Shown here in pieces: positions 21,858 through 32,989 of a stretch of DNA of 64,000 bases. The translations under genes were made by a program, and so were the position numbers. Source of the DNA: Leptodactylus fallax (Eukaryota > Chordata > Amphibia > Anura > Leptodactylidae). The stretch is from assembly GCA_947044405.1 (NCBI GenBank), contig CAMRHE010000011.1:7174501-7238500 (forward strand), read 5' to 3'. The first letter of the stretch is position 1. The number at the start of each line of letters is the position of its first letter. The notes under the pieces were generated by a model, which had not been told where the DNA came from, ran no database searches, and saw only the letters and a program-made list of their open reading frames with translations.

Positions 21858-22074
21858 GATTAACTTTTGTTATTGACCAATTACTTATTTTCCACCATAA
21901 TTTGCAAATAAATTCAGACAATGTGATTTTCTAGATATGTTTTCTCATTTTGTCTCTCATAGTTGAGTTCTACCTATTATGTCAATTACAGGCCTCTCTC
22001 ATCTTAAGTGGGAGAACTTGCACAATTGGTGGCTGACTAAATACTTTTTTTTCCCCACTGTATATTCCAGCCTG

Positions 22075-22320
22075 CAGAATGACATTGGTGGCCCTGCTGA
22101 GGTCTGTAATTTGGCCTCAGCAGTCATGTGGGGTGCACCACTGTCATGGCACTTGCATCTAAACATCATGATGCTGGCAGGTCCCACAAGAACACTGAGG
22201 CCCAATTACAGGCCTCAGCATTCACCCCTGGTCCCTGATGTCGTTAAAAAAGACTGGAAACAGCACAAAGAGGGTGGACATCCACAATAGAGCATAGGAG
22301 AGGTGAGTATGATTGTTTGC
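22075..22320. repeat. Body of the minisatellite-carrying repeat, without an array
   Basis: Contains 'gaggtctgtaatttggcctc', a 'cctcagca' series and 'gaggtgagtatgattgtttg', matching the order found at 1555-1720. No minisatellite monomers are attached here. Confidence 0.5.
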
Positions 22321-22606
22321 TATGTCTACCCACCTCCCTCAGCTTGCTCATCCCTAGTAACAAACAGTATGCTCAAAAATATAGCCCACTATTGGATTTT
22401 TCTTTGCTTTTAAAACTGAAAAAGAGTTTTCATTTTTGAGGTCAGATGCCTATGGGTGTTTAAAACACACATGTCACAGAGTCAATGGCTTTTTGAAATG
22501 TTCCACATCTTACCCCTTTTTGGGGAGTAGCAAAACGTTTGGTGTTTGAAAAGTGAAGCAATTGCTTTTTGTTGTAAGACAGCATGGCAGAGTTTTATCT
22601 TACATA
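22321..22606. other. No recognised feature
   Basis: About 290 bases without a supported gene or repeat end. Confidence 0.5.
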
Positions 22607-22608
22607 TA

Positions 22609-22761
22609 CAGTTGAAACCAGACGTTTACATACACTATATAAACAGACACATATGCATGTTTTTCTCACTATCTGACATGAAATCAGAATAAACCTTTCC
22701 TGTTTTAGGTCAATTAGGATTACCAAAATTATTTATATTTGCCAAATGCCAGAAGAGCGAG

Positions 22762-22817
<56 letters not shown>

Positions 22818-23010
22818 TTTTAAGGCATTTTTATTAGTTTCTGCAAAGTCAAAAGTTTACATACATTTCATTAGTATTTGGTACCATTGCCCTTAAACTG
22901 TATGACTTCTCAGGCTTGGCCATATTGACCATTGTTACATCTGGAGGAAAAAGGGAGAAACTTACAAGCCTAAGAACACCTTCCCAACTGTGAAACACGA
23001 GGGTGGCAAG
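22609..23010 (+). mobile_element. Tc1/mariner element TcE2, left end and small internal piece
   Basis: The complete outer terminus CAGTTGAAACCAGACG is preceded by TA (22607-22608). The inner repeat 'aaagtttacatacatttcat' is present. A deletion then joins position 22909 to a short transposase segment (CYIWRKKGETYKPKNT) ending at 23010. The right terminus is absent and L1 sequence follows. Confidence 0.85.
22764..22813. repeat. (GA)n expansion inside the TcE2 terminal repeat
   Basis: About 25 GA units sit where sister copies carry only a short 'gagagag' (14800) or 'ctctctctc' (48980). The microsatellite therefore grew inside the transposon. Confidence 0.85.
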
Positions 23011-23079
23011 ATAGACATTGATTGCCATCTGAATGGATATGATCTGGTCCTTTGCAGCTTCGACTTCCCTCAGAAGCAT

Positions 23080-23440
23080 TGCTCCATCTTATCTAGATTC
23101 AATGGCTGAAGATCACCCAAAACTGATATGAGTGGTTCTTGGATATCACAGAATGCAGCTAGAGTTAGCTTTGGTCTGTAAGAGAGGTTGGTATTGCCTA
23201 CCTTTATGTAGTAGAGAAGGGGATTGAGAGATAAATTAAAAAGGAGGGGAGAGAGTAGGGCTCCCTGATCGGTGCCACAAAAAATACCCAATGAGAGGTG
23301 TCATGACCCTTAACTGCACTCAATGTCTGAATCGAGGATTCAAGGAGTCAAGGAGGTTTCTAACAATGTCCTGAAAGTTAGGCCCAAAGCCAGAATGAAA
23401 ACCAAGGAGACTGTGTTTAATGTTGTTTCAGCATAGTCTC
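23080..23440 (-). pseudogene. L1-type ORF2 reverse transcriptase, palm C-terminal part
   Basis: The minus strand encodes DQGALLSPLLFNLSLNPLL (the conserved QG-LSPLLF block) followed by PKLTLAAFCD, where the catalytic A-F/Y-DD box reads AFCDI, so the second Asp is lost. Upstream (23290-23440) a shifted frame gives GFGPNFQDIVRNLL. It continues the L1 copy that occupies 23868-25041 on the same strand, with about 430 bases of unrelated AT-rich sequence between. Confidence 0.82.
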
Positions 23441-23867
23441 ATCAAAAAAGTGTTGGGTCCCCATGACTTTTTTTTTTATTTGTGGTAGTCATTACTATCA
23501 TGGTCACTATGCACTTTATGGCTTTTCTTTTTCTCACCTTCTTTAGGCTTATACTGGATATCATTTTGGTTCTAAACCTATTATTATAGGGACAGAAATA
23601 AGGATAGTTTGTGCACTTGCACACATATACAGTATTTGTGTTGCATCATCATTCATATAACTTACATATTTTGTAGCCAGTTTGTCCTAAATCTTGGATA
23701 TCTATACTGAGCGGTATATACAAATTTTCATTACATTTTTTTCTGTATTCTTTACTGTATTGTGGACAACACAAAACTCAGTTGCTTTTAGTTTTAATTG
23801 GTTTTAGCTCACATAATATGTGTCAATAAAAATGTTGAATTTTTTTTCAAATATCAGGTGGAGCATC
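23441..23867. other. AT-rich insertion within the second L1
   Basis: It separates two RT segments of the same L1. It ends in 'caataaaaatgttgaa' and a T run. The class is not identified. Confidence 0.4.
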
Positions 23868-25041
23868 TCATATATATGTATGCAACTTGCTCTTGCATGA
23901 TTTTTTCGGGTCTCTGTGATCCAGCACTGCAGTCCCTATATGACACATGTGGTGTGTAAAGCTCTGTTTAAATGTATGGATTAATGCTGGAAAAAAAGAC
24001 TGAAGCCTGCCAGCCAATATTTTGGTAAGAAACTTGCAATCACTGTTCAGCAGCGAAATATGGAGATAAGACTGTGGCCTAGTCGGATATTCATTTGGTT
24101 TCGGTAAAAGGATAGATTGGGAGTTCATAAAAAGGTCGACATGATAGTTAGTAGAGTAACTATCATTATATAAATGGGTTAGGATTCGGACATGTTCATC
24201 TACCAATACTTTATAGTACTTGTAACTTAAACCGTCCAGCTGCGGGGTTTTGTTAGAAGGGGAAGATGTAATCGCTGCAATGACCTCCTGTTCGGTGAAT
24301 TTGGCATCAAGTAAATCCCTTTGCTCTATCATAAGTCTTGGCAGAGTCTAAAAAGGATTCAATATGCTCCAATGGAGCTGGGTCTACCCTATACAGGTTC
24401 TCAAAGTAATTAAACAAAAGTTCCCCTAATTTGTCTTGCTTTGTGTGTCTCAGTATCAGAGTCCACTATTTTGAGAACAGGTTGGAATTTAGAACCGGAG
24501 TGAGCTAGTCTCGCCAGGAGTCACCCAGGTCTATTTGCCTGCCAAATCTAGCCTATTAAGCCACATTGCCTGACTTTGTTCACAGGCCTCCAGGGTAATG
24601 GGCAGTGAATAAAAGAGTGATGTGGGCCAACAGGTGTGCATTTTGGAGAGTTTGAAAATGTAGCTTGGCCTTTGTACATTTGTGTGAAATGGGTATCATT
24701 TCGCCCAGAATAAGGGGGGTATCATCTATATGTTCCAGGTTATCATCTAGGTAGTACGCCCACTGCATTTTTAAATATGTTTTAAAATAGTTGGAGTCCA
24801 CTACGGGATTCTAGACCTAGGAGAACCAATTGTACAGGGGCATTTGTCTGAGATTGCAATAAGAAAAATCGACGTGACCTCCACAATTCCAAATAATGAG
24901 AGGGATGATATAAAAAAGTCCATGCAGGAAAAATTTGTCAGCTGAGTAAAATGTGGAGGGTTTGTTGTGAGTCTCCAAGTGATCAAGGTCTCTAGAGGTC
25001 AGGGTTGGTGGTGCCATCTCCAGAATTTGAATTGTGTTCAA
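23868..25041 (-). pseudogene. L1-type ORF2, endonuclease end to RT start
   Basis: Reading down the minus strand from 25041: an endonuclease C-terminus (LDHLETHNKPSTFY and an aromatic-rich stretch), a linker (KAKLHFQTLQNAHLLAH), then the RT N-terminus with FTEQEVIAAITSSPSNKTP, DGLSYKYYK, LLPKPNEYP, HISLLNSDCKFLTKILAGRL. The order and spacing are those of L1 ORF2. Stops and shifts occur near 24333-24580 and 24801. This is a different copy from the L1 at 16199-18673. Confidence 0.85.
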
Positions 25042-25136
25042 GTATTAGATTAGGACATTGTTTTCCCAGTAGCAGGTTAGTCTATAGGCTACATAGGCAG
25101 TTTATGTATAGGCTACATTTTCAATGTGAATTAGGG

Positions 25137-25280
25137 GGAAATCTGGAGGTGAAAATAACGAGGATGTGTATGACCATGATATGTCAGAAAAAAGTGGAAA
25201 GATGATGAAGACATTAAGTTAGGACCTGGCAACCAACATCCAGAAAAACTCCCCGGGTCAGACCTAGGGGAAGCTTATGC
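25137..25280 (+). pseudogene. hAT transposase N-terminal fragment
   Basis: The acidic start and the segment 'cctggcaacc' through 'gacctaggggaagcttatg' parallel 33880-34060, the 5' part of the hAT gene split by TcA2. It is shorter through an internal deletion. No catalytic sequence remains. Confidence 0.4.
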
Positions 25281-25439
25281 TAGACACATAAAATACAGGT
25301 GACATGTCATTTTGGCTGCACAGTGAATGTCGTAAAAACTAAGTCTGTAAGAAAGTCGCAAACACAGTTATTCTCCAATTCTACCACTTTATGAATATTT
25401 TCCCAGTTTTCCAGTACATTGTAGAGAATATGAAATGGT

Positions 25440-25565
25440 ACCATTAGGCTGAAGCCCCACATTGTGAAAACGTTGCGTTTTACAGTCCCTGCAAAGTGAA
25501 TGGGATTCTGGCTAATCCCAGCTACACATTGCAAAAAAAAAAAATCAGCAGCGGAAAAGCTACAT
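25440..25565 (-). repeat. Fragment of the CAAAAA/GCGCTG foldback repeat
   Basis: 'gcgttttacagtccctgcaa' plus 'agtgaatgggattctggcta' match the centre of 59325-59895, and 'gtggccttagtctt' matches its end. Confidence 0.55.
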
Positions 25566-26721
25566 GTGGCCTTAGTCTTACAAATTAAAGTTTAAATTAA
25601 GCCCACAAATGGCTCTGTGAATATAAAAAAAAAAAAGTTATGGCATTTGGAAGGTGGGGAGAGAAAAATTGAAAACCAAAAAAATGACTGCAGCAGGAAG
25701 AGGGTTAATTGCAGTAATGAGCAGTACATGTTACTGTACATTTCCCTACTTGATACTACTGGAAAAATAAAGGAAAGCAAAAAGAAACATGTGAATCTTA
25801 TGCAGATAGTGTGTACATAAACCTAGCAGTCAGAATCTACACTATTTAACCTTTTGTTCTCTGCCATGTTTTGCCACAGATATGGAAGACTTGCCCTGTG
25901 TCTAGTAAATCATATGCTTTGACTGTATTGTTGACTCTGTATATTTAAACAACTTTCCAGTGAGATCAGGCAAGGATAGAGGGGGTATAGCAACTGGGGA
26001 AGTGGGGAAGGGGGGGATGCGGGCGGAATGCTGCTTTGGATTACACCGCGTGGGAGGTCATTGCATCATCAGAACCCCCAAGTTCATTCTTAGCAATCTC
26101 CAAACCAAGTAAGTAAATTACAATAGCCTAGACAACTCATTTAAGTCCCGATTATTCAGTTATACCTTGATTGAAGATAAAGACAGATACTCAGATGGTT
26201 ATAACTATACACTTGCCTAGATGTGGCACATTTTTGGCTCATCGCTAGTGGAACGTGGCAGATTTTGTTTGGGCTAAAATTTTTCGACATGCAAGACATG
26301 TAGGTGGGATACTCTGAAAAAGGGGGCATGCCTTTAATGTATCATAGTAGCGTTGATAAAGTCTGGCTCAAAGTAAGCCAACTTAAAGGTGATATAAATG
26401 TAGACTAGACAGTCTAAAGATATGCAACATTTAACATCCAGCATCAGCCACTGTGATAAACTGACACATTTTCAGACTGCCTGTCTAAGTTTGCAATGAA
26501 CAACAACATACAGGTGTAAGGCCACCTGTAATACCTTGTGGTCCTAATAATTGTAATCCATATATGGAGGGACAGACAAAACTAGGCAATCTAAAATAAT
26601 ATCTGTAAACATATCAATAAGTGAATACTTCTACCTCTATATAAATATATTTTATTGCATTTCATAAAAAATAACTATTAAAAATTAGGATAGTTCCCAC
26701 ATTGTAAGAAAACAACTGTCA
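25566..26721. other. No supported gene
   Basis: About 1.15 kb, mostly AT-rich. Part of it may be the upstream region of the Penelope-like element that follows, but no motif proves it. Confidence 0.4.
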
Positions 26722-27059
26722 GTTCCTTCGGATATCTTCTTGGCTAGCTTGGACGTGGAAGCCCTTTTCAGCTCCATACCCCATGATAGGGGGTATGTGG
26801 CTATGGGGGACTTCCTGAAGTCCAGGGGAAATCACTTAGCACTCTGGTGTTAAACCTTCTCAACTTCATTCTGGAGCATAATGCTTTCATGTTCGACCAC
26901 CACTTTTTCCATCAGCTCAGGGGCGTAGCCATGGGGAGCCCATGTGTCCATGCCTATGCTAACTTGTACCTGAGTTACTGGGAAAAGGAGGTGGTCTTCT
27001 TAGAGGATATGGATTATTGGTCATCATCCATATTATTATGGATTAGATTCATAGACAAC
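26722..27059 (+). pseudogene. Penelope-like element reverse transcriptase fragment
   Basis: The plus strand encodes ASLDVEALFSSIPHD (RT motif with the first catalytic Asp), then, after one frameshift, LLNFILEHNAFMF, QLRGVAMGSPCVHAYANLYL and a WIRFIDN end. This matches the Penelope-like RT pattern (LDVESLYTSIPH, then GxAMG, YANLF/Y, then R-Y/F-IDD). These enzymes are telomerase-related and prime at 3' ends. The product is cut exactly at the catalytic YxDD-type box, where an inverted-repeat insertion begins. It shows that Penelope-like elements live in this genome, which matters for the hammerhead-like motifs. Confidence 0.8.
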
Positions 27060-27600
27060 TGAACAATTATTATACTCTGGGGTCTTTTCAGACCCCAGAG
27101 TATAATGATCGGAGACCAAGGGGAGGGTAAAAACATAAAAAACAAAGTTACTTACCTCTCCCTGGCTCCTGCTACTTTCGGTCTTTTTCAATGTTGGACC
27201 AGACCAGCAGGGGTAGGGATCGGTAAGTAAGGCTGCAGCCCGTGAACCCCACAAACACTGCTATCATTATACTGAAAAGACCCCAGAGTATAATGATCAG
27301 AGGCCCAGAGGAGGTGAGGGAACAAAAAAAACAATGTTATTTACCTCTCCTGCGCTCCAGCAGGCTTCGGACCTTCTTGGTGACATGCCAGAGGTTGGTG
27401 GGACAGTCCAACGTCATTATGCGTTGCAACAAATGCCTGGCTCACGTGACGTCTGGTCCAACATTGAAGAGGTAGTGGCAAGTGCGCCGGAGCCAGGGAG
27501 AGGTAAGTAATATTGTTTTTTATGTTTGTATCCTCCCCTGAGTCTCGGATCATTATACTCTGGAGTTTGAAAAGACCCCAGAGTATAATAATTGTTCATG
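27060..27600. repeat. Inverted-repeat element with hairpin ends
   Basis: The ends 'gaacaattattatactctgg' and its complement (27579-27598) are inverted copies. Three hairpins of the form ATTATACTCTGGGGTC/GACCCCAGAGTATAAT lie at about 27068-27105, 27280-27300 and 27550-27590. Between them are 'ttacttacctctccctggct' blocks in both orientations. It belongs to the minisatellite-carrying family. Confidence 0.7.
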
Positions 27601-27603
27601 GGT

Positions 27604-27830
27604 GGTCCACAATGGGGCATAATACTATGTGAAGGGGCCACTGTGGGGCATAATCGTGTGTACAGGGGTCACTATGGGGCATAATATTGTGTGCAGGGGC
27701 CACTAAGGGACCTAATATTGTGTGCAGGGCTCACTATGGGGCATAATAGTGTGTGCAGGGGCCACTATGGGGCATAATAGTGTGTGTAGAGGCCAAAATG
27801 GAGCAAAAAAGTGTGTGCAGGAATGCGGTT
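27604..27830 (+). repeat. Short minisatellite array
   Basis: Seven or so monomers of about 29-31 bases with core 'ggggcataatattgtgtgca' and a GGGGCCACTA linker, a variant of the family at 10083. Confidence 0.8.
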
Positions 27831-28202
27831 TGTGCTGGGAAGGGGGGGGGGGGGGGCGACCTGGCTCCACATGGGTATATTTCATTTTTTGTTTGTGTAG
27901 TGGCCCCATAAGAATTGGCCATTTTTGCACTTGACATCCAGTATGGCAGTCTAGTATAGGTACAGTCTATTTATGGCTTTGTTATGGAAACCTGGTAAAT
28001 TAAATGTGAACTTATATTGGCTGATACACCTGATATGACTGAATATTTAAGGACCTGCGAACTGCTATTGACTAATACAGGTCATAGCTTGGTTGCTATG
28101 GAAACCTGGAGTAAAGTTGTGTGCCTGAGGAGAGTAAGCACCTGCGAGCTTCTATTGGCTGATAAGGGACATGTGACCGTGTGTATGGCAGTTGGAATAT
28201 GA
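27831..28202. other. Unassigned, with an imperfect internal duplication
   Basis: A poly-G run at 27841. Two related blocks ('cctgcgaactgctattgact' near 28053 and 'cctgcgagcttctattggct' near 28141) form a duplication about 90 bases apart. No gene. Confidence 0.45.
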
Positions 28203-28499
28203 GAGAATTTCAAACAGGTGCCATTACTACAGATAATGAGTGGAGGACAGAGGAGCCTCTTAAAGAAGAAGTTACAGGTCTGTGAGAGCCAGAAATCTTG
28301 CTTGACCAAATACTTATTTAATACTTAATTTGCAAATAAATTCTTAAAATATCAGACAATGTGATTTTCTAGATATGTTTTCTCATTTTGTCTCTCATAG
28401 TTGAGGTCTACCTATGATGTCAATTACAGGCCTCTCTCATCTTTTTAAGTGGTAGAACTTGCACAATTGGTGGCTGACTAAATACTTTTTTCCCCACTG
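28203..28499 (-). mobile_element. Tc1/mariner element TcF2, 5' end only
   Basis: Inverted relative of the first 300 bases of TcF1, with outer terminus 'actttttt' plus 'ccccactg' at 28499 and TA after it. It stops in the leader before the transposase. Confidence 0.85.
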
Positions 28500-28507
28500 T
28501 ATATAAG

Positions 28508-28912
28508 AGAGTGGTGTAAATACCAGGGTAGCAGCGGTAGCTGCTGCCACAGGGCCTGGGACATTAAAAGGCCGTTACCTGCTGGCCCCCTGGACCTCCG
28601 ATCATTATACTCTGCGGTCTGAAAACATCCCAGAGTATAATAATTGTTCGTGGGTGGTCAACAATGGGGCATAATACTATGTGAAGGGGCCACTATGAGG
28701 CATAATACTGTGTGCAAGGTCCACTATGGGGCATAATACTGTGTGCAGGGGCCACTGAGGCATAATAGTGTGTGTAGGGGCCACTATGGGGCATAATAGT
28801 GTATGCAGGAATGCGGTTTGTGCGGGGGAAGGGCAGTTGCTGGGGGCGGTTGCCTTGGGAGGGGGCCCCATGACTGGGCCTTGGGGCCTAGTCATTCCTA
28901 GTTACACCACTA
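28508..28912. mobile_element. hAT-like non-autonomous element carrying minisatellite
   Basis: The ends 'agtggtgtaaatacc' and 'cctagttacaccact' are inverted copies resembling the CAGTGGTGTAACTA ends of non-autonomous hAT elements. Inside are the ATTATACTCTG hairpin and a minisatellite array (28636-28806). The flanking eight bases do not match, so the boundary is provisional. Confidence 0.5.
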
Positions 28913-29741
28913 TATATATATATATATATATATATCTTTTAGTTTTAAATACTGTATTTCTATGTGAGCAGACACTGTTTTATGGGCAATGTAACAGGTT
29001 GAGTGTCAGTTATGGGAATTAAAATGAATAGGAGCCATTTCACCAAAAAAGTCAGGCTAGTCAGTCGGATGGGTGACTTAATGCTGCAAGACGTGGTGAC
29101 ATGAGAGTGTGTACACAGCCCCTCCTATCCTTGCTGCTTCTCTCCCTTACCACCCTTCACCTCCTGCTCTCCACCTTTCTGCCTCATGGACCCTATATTT
29201 AGAGGGCAGCTAGGACCTGCTTCGGACTGCGCCTGGAGATGCTGGAGTTTCTTCTGTAAAGCACAGTTATGCCTCACTCCTTCTCTGTGTTTCATTGATG
29301 GGACTAGTCTTAGTTTTGTAACAAGACAATAGGCTTGGAGTCACAGAGACTGCAAATGTATTTTTTAAATGGAATGGGGGACGGAATCCATCAATGGAAA
29401 GCGAGCGCTGGTGTGAATCCAACAATACTTGGTTTTCGTGATGTTTGGATATTCCAACATTGTTTATTTTTCTCCAAGAGGGCATAAACATTGTGCTGTT
29501 TGAAGGAGGCTGCAGAAAATATTAAACATGCCTAGCACTTAATATCGAACATAGTTGGTTTTAAATTCAGTTGTCAATAAGTATTGCAGACAGATTGAAT
29601 TGGTGAAAATAGAAAAAGTAAAGAAAAGTTAAAACAGTTATCAGTATCCTAAAACTAATGGTGCATTTTTTTTTTCCTTTATTGGCCACATATAGTACAA
29701 TGTCCCCTTTACTGTCCCCCTTTTACTGGCCCTGAGGTAGC
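28913..29741. other. No recognised feature
   Basis: Starts with a (TA)n tract to about 28934. About 800 bases without a supported gene or repeat end. Confidence 0.45.
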
Positions 29742-30972
29742 ATAATAATAATAATAATAATCCTTTAATAGTCCCACCATGGGGAATTTCGGTGTGTTAC
29801 AGAAGCAAGGATATGCAATGCAAGATAAGAAATACAAATACACGTACAATATATACAAAAATGTTCCAAGGTAGAGGCATCCCATTGGTAGTAGACAGAC
29901 AGATAGAAAGGTACAGGTAAAGAAGTAGCAGAGAGGGGGTTGGGGGATACAACAACAGAAAGAAATTTCAGTTCTCTGTGCGGAATGATCTCCGGTCGGT
30001 GTTGGTTGTACAGCCGGACTGCAGCGGGGAGGAAATACTTCCGATAGTGAATCGATACTTCACTTAGGGTGAAGTAGTCGATTACTGACAGTACTGCCCA
30101 GTGCTGTCACGGTCTCATGCATGGGGAGTTATTCTGCTGCATGGAGCTCACCACGGACAGTATCCTTCTGTCAACCACCACCTGCACTAGGTCCAGGGGG
30201 CTCCCCAGGACAGAGCTGGCCCTTCCAATCAGATTGTCAAGTTTATTTCTATCCCTGGTTGATATACTGCCCCCCCAGCAGGCCATTCTAAAGAAGATGG
30301 CTGATGCCACTACTGAGTTGAAAAAAGTACTAAGAAGTGCCCCCTGGACTCCAAAGGCTCTTGGTCTCCTAAGCAGGTAGAGCCTGCTGTGGCCCTTCCT
30401 GTATAAGACCTCCATGTGATCTGCCCAGTCCAGCTTATTAAGGAGCACACCCAGGTACTTATAGGTGTTGACAATCTCGATGCTCGTCCCCTGGATGTCC
30501 ACTGGTTTAGGAGGGCATCTGCATTTACGGAAGTCCACCACCATCTCCTTGGTCTTCCCAAAGTTAATCCTCAGGTAGTTCCGCTGGCACCAGTCCACGA
30601 AATTCTGGTTCAGTTCTCTGTACTCCCTGTCATCATCGTCTGTGATGAGGCCTACTATTGCAGAGTCATCATAATACTTCTGTAGGTAGCAGCTAGATGA
30701 GTTGCACCTAAAATCTGCAGTGTACAGTGTGAAAAGGAAAGGGGCAAGAACTGTACCCTGGGGTTCCCCCGTATTACAGATCACAGTATCTGACATACAG
30801 CCCGGGATCTCAGATACTGAGGTCGATTTGTGAGCTAGTCTAGGATCCAATTGGAGAGGTGGTGGTCCACTCCAGCAAGGGCCATCTTGTCTCTCAGTAG
30901 CCCTGGCTGTATGGTGTTAAAAGCATTGGAGAAATCAAAGAACATTATTCTCACAGTGCCCCCCTTCACCAG
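29742..30972 (-). mobile_element. CR1/L2-like LINE, 5' truncated
   Basis: The minus-strand element includes its 3' end: a tail of ATT repeats (29744-29762 on the plus strand as ATAATA) preceded by 'ggggaatttc', with the RT gene upstream. The 5' end is truncated inside the RT at about 30972, as expected from incomplete reverse transcription. Confidence 0.82.
30107..30972 (-). pseudogene. LINE reverse transcriptase, jockey/CR1/L2 superfamily
   Basis: Minus-strand RT. Motif A is FFDFSNAFNTI, motif B is GEPQGTVLAPFLFTLY, motif C is QKYYDDSAIVG with both catalytic Asp residues, then NYLRINFGKTKEMVVDFRK and a YKYLGV thumb block, down to RRILSVVSSM. A frameshift near 30840 and a stop split motif A from the rest. 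The endonuclease domain is missing through 5' truncation. CR1, L2 and Rex1 clades share these motifs, so the clade is left open. It cannot retrotranspose, having neither a 5' end nor a continuous frame. Confidence 0.85.
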
Positions 30973-31100
30973 CTCCCATACAATATATTGTTCTTTTTTT
31001 GGTTCCCAGGCAGGATATTGTCCCTTTTTAGGCTCCCACATATAATATTGCCCTCTTCTTTTTTACTTCTTCTTTCCCCCACACAGTATAATTCCCCTTT
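30973..31100 (-). repeat. Degenerate minisatellite-like array
   Basis: Three to four loosely repeated units such as 'ctcccacatataatattgcc' and 'cccacacagtataattcccc' with T-rich linkers, followed by the G+C-rich body ('gacgtcatgacgttgagcc') seen in the other family members to about 31250. Confidence 0.55.
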
Positions 31101-31259
31101 TCTTTTTTTTTTTACCCCACCACAGTGATCACATGGGGTATACCGACGTCATGACGTTGAGCCAAAGAGTCATGATGTTAGCGTGTCAATTACTCAGCTG
31201 TGACCCCAGGATGTGTGACATCAGCAAGCATGCCCAGGACAGGTGAGGGTATGTAAAAA

Positions 31260-32989
31260 TAACTGTTAGCCCTACAGTAGAGTATAATAATAGCACTTGT
31301 GGTTAATGCTGAACAAGTTTGTCCCATCTCTGATTTTAGGCACCTACCTATTTGATTATTCCAACAGGTAGAAGCTGATATTTTAATTAATGATCCCCGC
31401 TTCTGTCCATTCCAACCTCTTTCTGCCTCCAGACAGTTCTGCATGTTAAGTTCCTGCATTGAGAAAGGCTGGGACATGATGTCCCTACAGAGCTTATTGG
31501 TTGTATTTTAATATACAGTATATGTTAATATTGGAAAATAATTAAAAAGCTTTTGAGTATTTTTGACCATCTGGATTTTACTTCCTTATGGAACTCCGCT
31601 TACTTTAGGGAATTTAGGGAAAATTATAGCCCTTTCTGGATGAAGTAATGGGTTTTCCAAATGTTACACATTCTTTATGTAACACCCCCTCTTTTGTAGT
31701 CCACTGGGGGGTGTTTAGGATTACAGAAATGGTTATAATTCTGGCCTCTTCACCAGCTTGATCATGCAGTGCCTCCACCTGAATCTTCACCAGGCTTGTG
31801 AACACGGTGTTAGCTAGACTCCTCCACCAGGGGTCGATTCGGGAGAAACCCTATAGCCTACCTGTAGTTTCGCTTTTATGAATGACCGTAGTAAGTCAAA
31901 ACAAACCATACCCAGAAGATTTAACCTTTTCTTAAGATGTGTATTAATAACTGGAACCAAGGATGCAATGCATATAATACTGCAATGAACAGTGTACAAA
32001 AGCATACAGCACTTAATGGCGTACACAGTATTAGTTGCCTCTGACTCTATAAGGGCCATGTTAAACTATAGGAGACTAGGTATGCAAGAAACAATTTGAT
32101 AAATTCAACATTTATATGATTCAACTTACACACAGGCGCCCATCCACACTATGGCCTTTGCTAAATTGCAGAATGGCAGTACAAGATAAACAAAATAACA
32201 CTTTTCACAAGCACCCATCACTGGCCAGGAGGGATTTTTAGGAAACCTAAAAATGTTCAGGAGAGAGGGAAAAAATGTCCTCTTAGGAGCAGGTCTTCAG
32301 CGATAACAGGGTTAACCAGTTGCAATGTCCTCCTTAATGTGATATGTTAATAAAGTATTGCTCTGGAAGTTATCCACACATATATAAAACTGCAGATGTC
32401 CGGCAAGTAGCTTCTCCTCTTAGTGCTTAGCTCACTGTTATATTATCTCTGGTCAGAGCAGGTTAGTCTTTTCACCTCTGAGGGGAGATCTCTGTGGCTT
32501 AATAGCAAGTGTCTCAAAAACAAAATGGAGGAGGCTCTATCTGGGGTTACCTTAGGTAAAATGGTGACTGTGCTTTCTCACTGTACCTCAGGTGACACTG
32601 TTGGAGCCTGACTTGCTCTTGTTCCTCTCTCTCTGCTTCAGGTGAAGTGGAGGGGTCTCTTTATTCCTCTCTTTCTCCTTCAGATATGATGAAACAGTCC
32701 TCAGAATCTGCTCCAAGATCAGACAGAGGATTCCCCTAGTAGTATACCCCACACCTTCTCACAGCTCTGCCATTGCAGTCTCCTCTTCCTTCTGCCCGGC
32801 TCCTCCTATTTCCTCCCTCTGCTTCAGGTACTGATGGGACATTTTGCAAATAAAGTTCTTTTTCTTTATAGACTGTTTATGGCAGGATTTCACTCACTTA
32901 TGGATTGCGGTAATAGTTTCAATGCCCAAGATTGCAATTTTGAACCCCTCTGGTAAACCTGCTGTAGTCGGGGGAAAGGTGAGTATCAA
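31260..32989. other. No supported gene
   Basis: About 1.7 kb. A block beginning TGTAACACCC at 31678 and an AATAAA near 32853 are LTR-like, but I could not find a matching CA end or a target duplication. No frame is recognisable. Confidence 0.35.

Larger units (their letters stand above)
20473..22060 (+). mobile_element. Tc1/mariner element TcF1, complete ends
   Basis: A 1588-base element with TA duplications (20471-20472, 22061-22062). The ends start CAGTGGGGAAAAAAAGTATT. Inverted repeats of about 210 bases include outer 'agtatttagtcagcc' and inner 'aagtatttggtcacc' blocks, an IR/DR arrangement. A truncated relative in the opposite orientation lies at 28203-28499. Confidence 0.95.

Noticed and set aside
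31678..32930. A full LTR
   Set aside because: The start TGTAACACCC and a later AATAAA are suggestive, but no matching CA end or 5-base duplication was found.
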